Shown here piece after piece: positions 42,290-51,470 of a DNA stretch of 64,000 bases (the first letter of the stretch is position 1; every line of letters begins with the position of its first letter). The DNA lies in the NCBI GenBank assembly GCA_009911065.1, contig QXWR01000014.1, positions 1 to 64,000 on the forward strand. The letters run 5' to 3'. Both the position numbers and the translations under genes were made by a program. Below the pieces are notes generated by a model. It did not search any database, had not been told where the DNA came from, and worked only from the letters and a program-made list of their open reading frames with translations. Source of the stretch: Clostridiaceae bacterium (GTDB taxonomy: Bacteria; Bacillota; Clostridia; Lachnospirales; Lachnospiraceae).

Positions 42290-42724
42290 TCAGGAACCCC
42301 ACCGAAACACGATGATTCCTGCGATTGCAATGGCAGCTCCAATAAGCTTTTTCCATTCAAAGGGTGCTTTTTCCACGCCGAACATGCCAAATAGTTCGAT
42401 TCCGTATGCAACGACAATCTGAGTCACCACAATCAGAAGCGTGGCTTTGGCCGGACCTAAACCGTCCATGCTTTTGATTACGGTAAATGTGATAAAGGCG
42501 CCGATGAAACCGCCTAAAAGCATGTACCAGGGACGTACCTGGAAGATGGCTCCTATAGGGCTTTTGTCAGCAAAAAACCACAGGACAATACAGGTGAAAA
42601 AGGCAGTGAGCTGAACCCAGCCGGCAGCTACCCAGATGCCGGTCTGTTTTGTGGCCTCAGTATTAAGGACACCCTGAATGCTCATAAGTGCGCCGGATGC
42701 CAGCGCGATCAGAAATCCCCACAT
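42290..42724 (-). CDS. DMT-family transporter of the YdcZ/DUF606 type
   Basis: A 144-aa protein of five membrane helices: GFLIALASGALMSIQGVLNTEA, WVQLTAFFTCIVLWFF, MLLGGFIGAFITFTVI. Proteins of this size usually work as homo- or heterodimers. The start at 42724 follows AGGAGG; an upstream in-frame extension is not supported. Substrate unknown. Confidence 0.85.
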   Translation of the reverse strand: MWGFLIALASGALMSIQGVLNTEATKQTGIWVAAGWVQLTAFFTCIVLWFFADKSPIGAIFQVRPWYMLLGGFIGAFITFTVIKSMDGLGPAKATLLIVVTQIVVAYGIELFGMFGVEKAPFEWKKLIGAAIAIAGIIVFRWGS

Positions 42725-42919
42725 ATGAAAACCTCCTGGTTGTAATAAGTGTTTCCGGTTGTTTGTGGTAGTTTTGTTAGTTTTTCCTGGGGATGGGGGA
42801 AATATACATGGGACAGGCATTTTGGGAGTTTGGCAGAGTAATTCAGAAATATAGAGAGGTTTCGGAACGGGAGATTATTTGGATATGTGAACAAAGGATT
42901 GTAAGAGGAGACAGATTAC

Positions 42920-43519
42920 ATGGAAAGGATTATTCTGGCGTCAGGGTCCCCCAGGCGTCAATGGCTTTTAAGGCAGATCGGATTGGAGCCGGAGGTGGCG
43001 GTAAGTCAGGTGGAGGAAGTGATGACGGACAAAGAGCCAGATTGGACGGTTTGCAACCTGGCTCTTAGGAAGGCAGAGGATGTGGCAGCCCGTGTGGGCA
43101 TTGGGGACGCAGTGGTGCCGGCTGTGGTGATTGGAGCGGATACAGTGGTGGCTGTGGATGGGAGAATCCTGGGGAAGCCTGCCTCGGTTTGTGAGGCCGA
43201 ACATATGATAGAACTTTTACAGGGCAGGAGCCATCAAGTGTTTACTGGGGTTGCCATGATTTTTGGAAATACAGGTGAGAAGGTGGTTTTTGCGGAAAAG
43301 ACGGATGTGCATGTATACCCTATGAGCCGGGAGCAGATTGTGGGATATGTGGCTACCGGGGAGCCTATGGACAAGGCAGGCGGTTATGGGATTCAGGGTT
43401 ATTTTGCCGCCTACATTCAGGGGATTAAGGGGGACTACAACAATGTGGTAGGTCTTCCCGTAGGCAGGCTTTGTCAGGAGCTGATGGCAAGAGGAATGTG
43501 GAATTTTGATATAAGTTGA
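42920..43519 (+). CDS. maf: Maf-family nucleoside-triphosphate pyrophosphatase
   Basis: A 199-aa protein with ILASGSPRRQWLL at the N-terminus, GADTVVAVDG, and DKAGGYGIQG, all Maf signatures. It hydrolyses non-canonical or modified dNTPs, often dTTP/UTP in this subfamily. Start behind AGGAG. Encoded between ydcZ-like and cfa. Confidence 0.93.
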   Translation: MERIILASGSPRRQWLLRQIGLEPEVAVSQVEEVMTDKEPDWTVCNLALRKAEDVAARVGIGDAVVPAVVIGADTVVAVDGRILGKPASVCEAEHMIELLQGRSHQVFTGVAMIFGNTGEKVVFAEKTDVHVYPMSREQIVGYVATGEPMDKAGGYGIQGYFAAYIQGIKGDYNNVVGLPVGRLCQELMARGMWNFDIS

Positions 43520-43624
43520 AAAAGTTTAAAGGAAGAGGAAACCGGCAATACTGTCATGGAATGGAAATTTAAAAGGAAGGGCAAGGTGACAGAGCGGACA
43601 TCCAATCTGTGATCCGGTGACAGT

Positions 43625-44788
43625 ATGCGAGGGAAAAATTATATCGGCCGTTATCTTCAGGAAATGATACCAGTGGCATTTGAGTTAGAGACAGCCAATG
43701 AGTTTCAGATGTTTGGAACAGGTCCAGCTCAGTTTAAGGTGAAACTGAAAGAGGAAATTCCAAGAAGGGAATTATTGCGCAGCACTTCTCTGGCCCTGGG
43801 CGAGGCATATATTCGGGGAGATTTGGAAGTGGACCAGGATCTTTATGAGGTTTTGGACATGTTTATGGGGCAAATCGAACATTTTCATCTGAGTCCTGCA
43901 GCTCTTCGCGGCCTGCGGCACACTTGCCTTGGAGCGAAGAACCAGAAAGAGGAAGTTTGCTCTCATTATGACATAGGAAATGATTTTTACCGTCTTTGGC
44001 TGGATGAGACCATGAGTTATTCCTGTGGATATTTCAAAAATTCGGGAGATACGCTGTTTGAGGCCCAGGTGGGGAAAGTAGATTACATTTTACAGAAGCT
44101 TCATCTGGAAATGGGAATGACTCTTTTGGATATTGGCTGCGGGTGGGGATTTCTTTTAATGCGGGCAGCCAAGCGTTATGGGGTCAAGGGGGTCGGAATT
44201 ACATTAAGTGAAGAACAGTACCAGTATTTTTCCAGAGAAATAAAAGACCAGCACATGGAAGATTTTCTTGAGGTGAGAAAAATGGACTACCGGGAGCTGG
44301 AGAAAAGCGGATTGGTATTTGACCGGGTAGTCAGCGTAGGCATGGTAGAGCATGTGGGCCGGGGAAATTATGAACAATTTTTAGAAAATGTGGAAAAGGT
44401 TCTAAGGCCGGGAGGTCTGTTTTTGCTCCATTTCATCAGCTCTTTGCGGGAATCCGAAGGAGATCCTTTTATCCGGAAATATATTTTTCCAGGGGGTGTG
44501 ATTCCAAGCTTAAGGGAGATCATAGAGCTTTTGCCGGAATATGATTTTTATACACTGGATGTAGAAAGCCTAAGGCGCCATTATACAAAGACGTTGTTGT
44601 GCTGGAGAGAAAATTTTTTGAAACATAAAAAAGAAATAACAGAGAAACAGGGGGAGGAGTTTGTGCGGATGTGGGAGTTGTACTTAGCATCCTGTGCAGC
44701 TGCTTTTCACAATGGGGTGGTGGACTTGCATCAGATTTTGGTGTCCAGGGGAGTGAACAATGATCTGCCTATGGCACGCCGGGGGTAG
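43625..44788 (+). CDS. Cyclopropane-fatty-acyl-phospholipid synthase-family methyltransferase
   Basis: A 387-aa protein. N-terminal lipid-binding region (about 1-95), then an AdoMet fold with LDIGCGWGFLLMRAAKRYGV (about 165-185), EHVGRGNYEQF and HFIS, typical of Cfa. It transfers a methylene group from AdoMet to membrane unsaturated fatty acids. The start codon has only a weak ribosome site, and a start at 43664 is possible. Confidence 0.88.
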   Translation: MRGKNYIGRYLQEMIPVAFELETANEFQMFGTGPAQFKVKLKEEIPRRELLRSTSLALGEAYIRGDLEVDQDLYEVLDMFMGQIEHFHLSPAALRGLRHTCLGAKNQKEEVCSHYDIGNDFYRLWLDETMSYSCGYFKNSGDTLFEAQVGKVDYILQKLHLEMGMTLLDIGCGWGFLLMRAAKRYGVKGVGITLSEEQYQYFSREIKDQHMEDFLEVRKMDYRELEKSGLVFDRVVSVGMVEHVGRGNYEQFLENVEKVLRPGGLFLLHFISSLRESEGDPFIRKYIFPGGVIPSLREIIELLPEYDFYTLDVESLRRHYTKTLLCWRENFLKHKKEITEKQGEEFVRMWELYLASCAAAFHNGVVDLHQILVSRGVNNDLPMARRG

Positions 44789-44843
44789 GAACGTTTCCGG
44801 TAATTAAGGCAGTTTCTAAAGAAAACCATACAGGGAGGAAGAC

Positions 44844-46496
44844 ATGAGAAAAAGAAAAAAATGGATTTTGTGGACCCTTTTGTTGGCGCTTTGTCTGGGA
44901 GGATGCAGCTCTGGGACAAAGGTGGAGGAATCGAAGGTTGAAAGTGGAGCAACAGAAGGAGAGACAGATCCATCCCAGGAGGAGACAGACCCTGCGGGAG
45001 ATTTTTTAGAGGAGAATGTTCCCAAAGAGGAACCTAAGCTTTTGTCATTGATGACAGAGAATAAAATGGATTCGGTGTGGGAAGAAGGCGGACAGATTGT
45101 AAGCACAAATTACAGGAAGGTTTGGCTGGAGGACCGGGAACAGGGCGCCGTGGTGGGGGCCGGGGAATTTCCGGAGCTGGCCGAGGCGCTGCGGGAGCGA
45201 AATGAAAAGGAGGAGCAGGCAGCCAAGACCTTTTTGGAAGAAACCAACATCCAGGTACAGGAACGGATGGAGATGGATGAGAACTGGCAGGGAGAGTATA
45301 CCCAGGAACAGGATTTGTGGGTGATAAGGGCAGATACTTCTGTGTTAAGCATCTTGGAATCGGAATATGCCTATACAGGAGGAGCACATGGATTTTTTGC
45401 CTATTCTGGTGTGAATCTGGATTCAAAGACAGGGCAGCAGCTAAAGCTTAACGAGGCAGTAAAAGATACCGGAAGACTTTTGGAGATTCTGACACAAAGG
45501 CTGCCGGAGAAATATCCGGATGTGGAGTTTTTTGGCGATTGGAAGAAGACGATTCAGGAGGAACTGGAAAAGGAACTTTTGACCTGGACTGTGGGATATG
45601 GAGGAATGACTTTTTATTTCAATCCTTATGAATTAGCTCCTTATGCTGCCGGAGTGCAGGCGATTACGATTCCTTATAAGGAGGAGCCAGAGCTGTTTTC
45701 AGAAAAAATCTGTCAAACTCCCAGGTCGTGGGCCACATCCATCCATCCTTTCCTGGAATATGACTTGGGACAGAATAATACATCCGACACCATTGAGGTT
45801 GGAGGTGAGATGGATGAATATTCAACCTACACTCAGTTTTGGATTTCCGTAAACGGAGCGAAGAAAACCATGAAAGACAAATGGTTTTACCGGTATACCC
45901 CCTATTTGATTCACAGTGAGGATCTGGATGGGGAGCTTTTGATGGTTGAGGAAGTTTCCGACAATGATTTCAGCACCATTTTTGTCTATGAGCTGAATGA
46001 GGAAAAGAGCGGATTTGGAGAGCCATGGAGTTTTCCGGATACGGGATTTTACACCTATTTTGAGGAGTGGGATGAGGATACTTATATATATGGAAAAGAA
46101 GTGTTCACCAATCCGTCCCGGTTCCGTTTGGACACCAGAATCAATTTGCTGGGAACTTATTCAGGGACCAAATGGTATTCGCTCCATCCGTCAGAAAAGA
46201 AAAACGGGTATCTTTTTGCAGAGCAGGATTGGTATGATGTGCTGCATTTTGACCATTTTCTCACCCTTTTGATTCCCCTTGAAATGGAGATTCCCGGAAC
46301 CGGAGAGATGTGGGAATTTCCAGCAGGGACAAAACTCTGGATTGTCCGCACAGACGGAGAATATGTGGAGTTTGCCACAGAGGATGGGAGAAACTGTCGG
46401 GTGTATGTGGAACAGAACGAGTGGCCGCTTCGGATTCGGGGAGTGGAGGAGAAAGATACCACGGAGATTTTTGATGACATGAGATATGCAGGATAA
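44844..46496 (+). CDS. Lipoprotein with DUF3298-type domain
   Basis: A 550-aa lipoprotein: signal with LCLGGC lipobox (Cys about 21), a Glu/Asp-rich linker, a DUF4163/DUF3298-type region (about 75-280; SEYAYTGGAHGFFAYSGVNLDSKTG), and a C-terminal domain (about 300-550) that I do not recognise. Related RsiV proteins act as sigma-factor sensors for lysozyme, but no transmembrane anti-sigma part is present here. AGGAGG-like site GGGAGGA. Confidence 0.75.
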   Translation: MRKRKKWILWTLLLALCLGGCSSGTKVEESKVESGATEGETDPSQEETDPAGDFLEENVPKEEPKLLSLMTENKMDSVWEEGGQIVSTNYRKVWLEDREQGAVVGAGEFPELAEALRERNEKEEQAAKTFLEETNIQVQERMEMDENWQGEYTQEQDLWVIRADTSVLSILESEYAYTGGAHGFFAYSGVNLDSKTGQQLKLNEAVKDTGRLLEILTQRLPEKYPDVEFFGDWKKTIQEELEKELLTWTVGYGGMTFYFNPYELAPYAAGVQAITIPYKEEPELFSEKICQTPRSWATSIHPFLEYDLGQNNTSDTIEVGGEMDEYSTYTQFWISVNGAKKTMKDKWFYRYTPYLIHSEDLDGELLMVEEVSDNDFSTIFVYELNEEKSGFGEPWSFPDTGFYTYFEEWDEDTYIYGKEVFTNPSRFRLDTRINLLGTYSGTKWYSLHPSEKKNGYLFAEQDWYDVLHFDHFLTLLIPLEMEIPGTGEMWEFPAGTKLWIVRTDGEYVEFATEDGRNCRVYVEQNEWPLRIRGVEEKDTTEIFDDMRYAG

Positions 46497-46588
46497 AAAA
46501 ATTTTATTTTGTGAATGGATTTGCTGTTTCCAGTCGTATTCATAGTGAAACCAATTAAAAACATAAATAGGAAACGGAGACAGTAGAT

Positions 46589-46909
46589 ATGAAGAAAGTA
46601 TTGGCAGGTGTTGTGGCTGCGGCAATGGTGTCTGGTTTTGGAACGATGAGCGTGTTTGCTGCTGGCGGCGGGTGGGGATGTCATCATGGGGGCAATGGTT
46701 ATGCCTATACCTCCTGTGTATATGTGGACGAGAACGGAGATGGCATTTGTGATACCTGTGGTATGGGCAATGGCAGCAGCTGGCATGGCGGATACCACTA
46801 TGTAGATGCCAATGGGGACGGCATTTGTGATAATTATGCAGATGGAACCTGTCCTGCATATGACGCAGGATACACGTATGGACGGCATCACGGAAGGCAT
46901 CACAGATAA
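46589..46909 (+). CDS. Small secreted His/Gly-rich protein with EF-hand-like repeats
   Basis: A 106-aa protein with a signal peptide (1-about 24, cut after VFAA). The mature part has two near-identical segments: YVDENGDGICD (about 48-58) and YVDANGDGICD (about 71-81), which match an EF-hand or dockerin Ca loop, each followed by Cys. Surrounding residues are Gly/His/Cys-rich (GWGCHHGG, GSSWHGG, HHGRHH), suggesting metal binding. Located 20 bp before a sigma factor and in line with its anti-sigma factor. No family name can be given. Confidence 0.65.
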   Translation: MKKVLAGVVAAAMVSGFGTMSVFAAGGGWGCHHGGNGYAYTSCVYVDENGDGICDTCGMGNGSSWHGGYHYVDANGDGICDNYADGTCPAYDAGYTYGRHHGRHHR

Positions 46910-46929
46910 AAGCGAACGGAGTTTTCAGG

Positions 46930-47412
46930 ATGCGGAACGAACAAGAGGTAAACAGAGCCATAGAGCGGTATTCCGATACGGTTCGCCGGCTCTGCATGAT
47001 ACATTTAAAAAATCATGCAGATACCGAGGACATATTTCAGACAGTTTTTTTGAAATATGTCCTTAGTTCTGTTTCCTTTGAAAGTGAAGAACATGAGAAA
47101 GCATGGTTTATTCGTGTTACAATCAATGCCTGTAAGGATTTGCTGAAAAGTTTTTTCCGTACCCGCACCGTGCCTTTGGAGGAGGTTTTGGAGCAGCCAG
47201 AGCTTCTGCCCCCGGATCACAGGGAGGTTCTTGAGGCTGTGATTTCGCTTCCAGCCAAATACAGACAGGTTGTATATCTCCATTATTACGAGGATTATAC
47301 AGCGCCTCAGATCAGCCGGATTCTGGACAAAAATGTGAACACAATTTATACCTTACTAACCCGTTCGAAGCAGCTGCTCCGGGAAAGGCTGGGAGGTGAT
47401 GGATATGAATGA
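46930..47412 (+). CDS. ECF-type RNA polymerase sigma factor (second pair)
   Basis: A 160-aa sigma factor: region 2 ADTEDIFQTVFLKYVL, region 4 LPAKYRQVVYLHYYEDYTAPQISRILDKNVNTIYTLLTRSKQLLRERL. It overlaps the anti-sigma gene and follows the small His-rich secreted protein, so the three probably form a unit. Target genes unknown. Confidence 0.9.
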   Translation: MRNEQEVNRAIERYSDTVRRLCMIHLKNHADTEDIFQTVFLKYVLSSVSFESEEHEKAWFIRVTINACKDLLKSFFRTRTVPLEEVLEQPELLPPDHREVLEAVISLPAKYRQVVYLHYYEDYTAPQISRILDKNVNTIYTLLTRSKQLLRERLGGDGYE

Positions 47413-48184
47413 CAGACTAAAAGAAGCTTTTTCCCAGGTGAAGGCAGGGGAGGATTTAAAGGAGAAAACAAGAGCGTTTCTTGGTGAGAGAACTAGAGGG
47501 AGTGAAAGAAGGAAAAGGATTGGTTATCAGCCATATGTTTCAGCTGCTGTATGTTTGCTGTTTTTTATGATTGGCGGCCACTGGCTTTATTTTACTCCTA
47601 CTGCAAGAATCAGTATTGATGTAAATCCATCGATTGAATTGGAAATTAACCGGTTTGATAAAGTAGTTTCTGTGGATGCCTATAATGATGACGGAAGGGA
47701 ACTGGCAGACTCGCTGGAAATCCGGTTTATGGGATATAAAGAGGCAGTCAATCAGATTTTGGAAAATGAGACTGTGACCGCTTTGTTGTCTGACAATGAA
47801 GTTCTGACGATTACTGTGATTGAGTCCGAAGGAGAACAGTCTGTGAGGATTCTTTCCAATATAGAGTCTAGTGTGGCGAGACATCAAAACACGTATTGCT
47901 ATTCTGCTGATTTGGAGGAAGTTGCCCCGGCCCATGGACATGGACTATCCTGTGGAAAGTACAGAGCATATCTGGAAGTGCAGAAATTGTATCCGGAGGT
48001 CACAACAGAACAGATTCAGGGAATGACTATGGGGGAAATTCAGGAGTTGATGAATGCCTTGTCCGAGAATGCTTTGCCTAGAGAAGAACCGGAAGTGGTT
48101 CCAGACAGTCAAAGTGAGGAGAGCAGCCATGGACATCAGCAAAGACGCAGACGCCATGGGAACGGACATCATGGAAGCCAATGA
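47405..48184 (+). CDS. RsgI-like anti-sigma factor with His-rich C-terminus
   Basis: A 259-aa protein: cytoplasmic N-terminus (1-42), membrane helix (about 43-60, YVSAAVCLLFFMIGGHWLYF), RsgI-like domain (SIDVNPSIELEINRFDKV, about 70-87; later SCGKYRAYLEVQKLYPEVT), and a short Ser/Arg/His-rich tail (HGHQQRRRRHGNGHHG). Starts at the ATG 47405, behind GGGAGG; the frame overlaps the sigma gene by 8 nt. The His-rich tail parallels the secreted protein at 46589, hinting at a shared metal or surface signal. Confidence 0.82.
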   Translation: MNDRLKEAFSQVKAGEDLKEKTRAFLGERTRGSERRKRIGYQPYVSAAVCLLFFMIGGHWLYFTPTARISIDVNPSIELEINRFDKVVSVDAYNDDGRELADSLEIRFMGYKEAVNQILENETVTALLSDNEVLTITVIESEGEQSVRILSNIESSVARHQNTYCYSADLEEVAPAHGHGLSCGKYRAYLEVQKLYPEVTTEQIQGMTMGEIQELMNALSENALPREEPEVVPDSQSEESSHGHQQRRRRHGNGHHGSQ

Positions 48185-48212
48185 AAGCCGCCTGTGATTT
48201 TATGGATATAAA

Positions 48213-48246
48213 GGCTGCTGCACTAGAATGTGCAGCAGCCTCTTTT
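48213..48246 (+). terminator. Terminator after the second sigma/anti-sigma pair
   Basis: GGCTGCTGCAC (48213-48223) pairs perfectly with GTGCAGCAGCC (48230-48240), then TCTTTT. On the minus strand it is also followed by T-rich sequence, so it may work for the convergent D-aminoacylase gene too. Confidence 0.85.
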
Positions 48247-48284
48247 GTCTGTCGGACGGTGACAAAATGATCTTTGAAATTTCC

Positions 48285-49889
48285 TTACCGGACAACTTCT
48301 TTTCCCTTCATTCGGAGAACCACGCCATTTCGCTTTCCTGTGTGTTTTCCCTTTTCCACAGCCAATTCTCCGCCTACAATTACATATTCAATGCCTTCCG
48401 GGTATTGAATCGGCTCCACAAAGGTTCCTTTGTCAATGACTGTATTTGGGTTGAAGATACAGAGATCTGCAGCATATCCCTCTTTCAGCTCTCCACGTCC
48501 AGTCATATTGAAAGTGGTAGCCGGTTTTTTTGTCATTTTGTAAATGGCTTCCTCCAGGGTCAAAGCTTTTTCTTCTCTCACATATTTTCCTAGAATCCTT
48601 GGGAATGCGCCGTATACACGGGGATGAGGTTTGCCCCCTAAAAGTCCGTCGGTGCAGGCATTCATCTCCGGACGTTTCATAATCCGGATGACATGTTCTT
48701 CAGTTCCGTAGAAATCTACCATGCCAACCGCGTTTTCTTCCTCATAGAGAAGGTCAAAGGTAACTTCATAGGGATCTTTACCTTTAAGCGCTCCAAGCTC
48801 AGTCAGGCTTAGACCAATGGCATCTTTATTTTTCTCCGTCTTGACACTGGTGACAAAAATCTGGTCCAGACCAGCAAATTCCACAAAGTTGTCCCAGCCG
48901 GGAATGCCATGCTCAATGTCATAAACCATTTTTTTCCGAAGCTCTGGATTCGCCAGACGTTCAAGAACCTTGTCTGTTCCTCCGTCATGCACCCATGGGG
49001 GGAGAATGACTCCCAGCATAGTACTGCCGGCCACATAGGGATACTGGTCAAAGGAAACACGGATTCCTTCCTTTTTAGCTGCTTCCAGAAGATCCATCAC
49101 CTTGTCTACCTTATCCCAGTTTTTCTTTCCGCACACCTTAAAGTGGGAATAATGGATTTTCACCCCAGATTCCCGGCCGATTTTGATGACCTCTTCCATG
49201 GAATCCAAAATGGTGTCTGCTTCGCTTCTCTGATGGATGACAAAGATTCCGTCATATTCAGCCACTACCTTACACATCTCGATGATTTCCAGGGACTGGG
49301 AATAAGCGCAGGGCATGTAGATCAGACCAGTGGACAGTCCCACAGCCCCTGTCTCCATCTCTCTTCTGGTAATCTGACGCATTTTTTCCAGCTCGTCTTC
49401 ATTGGGCAGACGGTTTTCCAGACCCATGGCTTCCATGCGGATATTGCCGTGGGGAACCAGATAGCACTCGTTTAATCCTGGTTTTACTGCATCGATCATG
49501 TTTAAGTAATTTTCTGTATTCTCAAAGGTCCAGTCGATCTGATCGCTGTCCCCGTCAAGTCCTGCCAGATTCTTTCTCCAAGGGCTGATGTACTGTGTGG
49601 GGAGAGGAGCCATGGAAATGCCGTCCTGTCCTAAGACTTCCGTGGTGATTCCCTGCATGACCTTGGGAGCTACCTCTGGTTCTACCAGAATCTGCAGATC
49701 GCTGTGGCTGTGGGTATCAATAAATCCAGGCGCTACCACCAAACCGGAAGCATCAATCACCAAAGCGTCGGCGTCTTCTATGGAAGGAGCGATTTTTTCA
49801 ATCACCCCGTCCTTTAACAGCAGATCTCCCTGAAATCCCGGATTGCCGCTTCCATCTACAATAAGGCCATTTTTAATCAGTTTTTTCAT
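48285..49889 (-). CDS. D-aminoacylase / N-acyl-D-amino-acid deacylase
   Basis: A 534-aa amidohydrolase. Metal motif FIDTHSHSDLQ (about 58-68), long inserted segment, and C-terminal GRGELKEGYAADLCIF/NPNTVID typical of this group. It deacylates N-acyl-D-amino acids, releasing D-amino acids. The start at 49889 follows GGGAGGA; a 31-residue upstream extension is not supported. Last gene of the dpaL operon. Confidence 0.86.
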   Translation of the reverse strand: MKKLIKNGLIVDGSGNPGFQGDLLLKDGVIEKIAPSIEDADALVIDASGLVVAPGFIDTHSHSDLQILVEPEVAPKVMQGITTEVLGQDGISMAPLPTQYISPWRKNLAGLDGDSDQIDWTFENTENYLNMIDAVKPGLNECYLVPHGNIRMEAMGLENRLPNEDELEKMRQITRREMETGAVGLSTGLIYMPCAYSQSLEIIEMCKVVAEYDGIFVIHQRSEADTILDSMEEVIKIGRESGVKIHYSHFKVCGKKNWDKVDKVMDLLEAAKKEGIRVSFDQYPYVAGSTMLGVILPPWVHDGGTDKVLERLANPELRKKMVYDIEHGIPGWDNFVEFAGLDQIFVTSVKTEKNKDAIGLSLTELGALKGKDPYEVTFDLLYEEENAVGMVDFYGTEEHVIRIMKRPEMNACTDGLLGGKPHPRVYGAFPRILGKYVREEKALTLEEAIYKMTKKPATTFNMTGRGELKEGYAADLCIFNPNTVIDKGTFVEPIQYPEGIEYVIVGGELAVEKGKHTGKRNGVVLRMKGKEVVR

Positions 49890-49902
49890 CTTTGTATCCT
49901 CC

Positions 49903-51381
49903 CTAATCTTCTTCAAACTCGATAGCTGGTGCTGCCGGTACGCCGTTCTTTCTCTCCATGGCAGAGACAAGGAAAATGACAATAAATGCCACGATTCCTC
50001 CAGGAACCATTGCGCTCAGTCCCCAAGGGGTATTTAAAACGTAAATCCATAGGGCTGCCACTATGGTGCCTGCCACAATGGAAATAAATCCTGCTCTCTG
50101 AGTGACATTTTTATAGAAAATGCCGCAGATAAACGCAGCGAACGGTCCTGCGCTTCGAAGGGCAAAGGCGCCCATCATCACGCTGATTACATTGGATGCG
50201 GTCAGGGCCACGAAAAGTCCCACCAATCCGACGATTACCATGGTCACGCGGGAAATCCACACTTCCTTTTGATCGTCCTTTTGTCCTTTGTTCATATAAG
50301 GGGTGAAAATATCGTTGGTAAACATGGTTGCTGTGCCGATCATATTGCCTGAGGCGCTGCTCATGGTAGCTGCAACGATAGCAGCAAGAACCAGTCCGGC
50401 TACAATCGACGGAGCGAAACGGATGGTAGCTTCTGCCAGAGCATTTTTCTGTGCTCCGCCCAGGGCGTACCCATCAATACAAGTGTAAGCCAGCAGGCCG
50501 ATAATCGCTGGAACAATGGCATATACAGCAGACAGGATACCTGCAATTACAGAGCCGGTCATAGCTGCCTTGCCGTTTTTGGCGGAACAGTAGGTCTGCA
50601 CGATTTCCTGTCCGGTGGGGAAGGTCATAAAGTACATGGCAATATAGCCGATTACGGTGGGAATGCCGATTTTGGTCATACTCATAAGGTCAAGGCCGCC
50701 GCCAAGTTCTGCAGACATTTGATCAGCCCGTGCAAACAGTGCTCCAAAACCGCCTACTTCCTTGTTGTTGACCATAATGAACATGGCGATGGTCATGCCA
50801 ATGGTAATAAAAAGCACATGCATTAAGTTTGCCGCTGTGACAGACTTAAAACCGCCAACCATGGTATACACAATGACAACTGCCGTGGTGATGATGGCGG
50901 CTGCCTGGAAGGACAGGCCAGTTACCACATTGATAATGGATGCAGTGGCAATAATTTGTGCGCCGGTGGCCATAAACAGAGCAGCGATGGAGGTGAAGGC
51001 TGTAAAAATATGGGATGCCTTTCCATAGCGCTTGCTGATAATTTCCGGAACGGTGTTTGCCTGAGCCTTGCGGAAATAGGGGGCGATGAAAGATACCAGG
51101 ACAAATCCCACGCCGGCTGCAATCACATACCAGCAGGCAGACAGTCCATACGTATAAACATTGGTTGCGATGCCAGTGGTGCTGGCGCCGCCGGTATTTG
51201 CGGCAAACAGGGTTCCGGCCAGAACCACGGGTCCTAAGGACTTGCTGGCCATAAGGAAGTCGTCGTTACTTTGTTTTGCCTCCTTGGACTGTTTTGCTTT
51301 TGATACAATTAGGCCAATGGCAACTGTGGCAACCATATATAACAAAATAATCACTAATGCTGTAATCTGAATACTGTTCAT
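49903..51381 (-). CDS. Sodium:solute symporter (SSS family)
   Basis: A 492-aa protein of about 13 membrane helices; the conserved first helix contains ALVIILLYMVATVAIGLIV and the loop FLMASKSLGPVVLAGTLFAANTGG matches the SSS fold. Likely imports the acylated or free amino acid handled by the operon. The ATG at 51381 has GAGGT upstream; a 22-residue upstream extension has no ribosome site. Confidence 0.9.
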   Translation of the reverse strand: MNSIQITALVIILLYMVATVAIGLIVSKAKQSKEAKQSNDDFLMASKSLGPVVLAGTLFAANTGGASTTGIATNVYTYGLSACWYVIAAGVGFVLVSFIAPYFRKAQANTVPEIISKRYGKASHIFTAFTSIAALFMATGAQIIATASIINVVTGLSFQAAAIITTAVVIVYTMVGGFKSVTAANLMHVLFITIGMTIAMFIMVNNKEVGGFGALFARADQMSAELGGGLDLMSMTKIGIPTVIGYIAMYFMTFPTGQEIVQTYCSAKNGKAAMTGSVIAGILSAVYAIVPAIIGLLAYTCIDGYALGGAQKNALAEATIRFAPSIVAGLVLAAIVAATMSSASGNMIGTATMFTNDIFTPYMNKGQKDDQKEVWISRVTMVIVGLVGLFVALTASNVISVMMGAFALRSAGPFAAFICGIFYKNVTQRAGFISIVAGTIVAALWIYVLNTPWGLSAMVPGGIVAFIVIFLVSAMERKNGVPAAPAIEFEED

Positions 51382-51470
51382 TTTTACCTCTTTTCCAGAC
51401 AAAATAGGCGTGTCATCCGGGGATACCCGGAAGGTTTGTTTTCCCAATATCCCCGGAAATCATTGGTTGT

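Noticed and set aside
42793..43068. + strand frame of 91 codons before maf
   Set aside because: It overlaps the maf gene in another frame and has a low-complexity translation; not credible.
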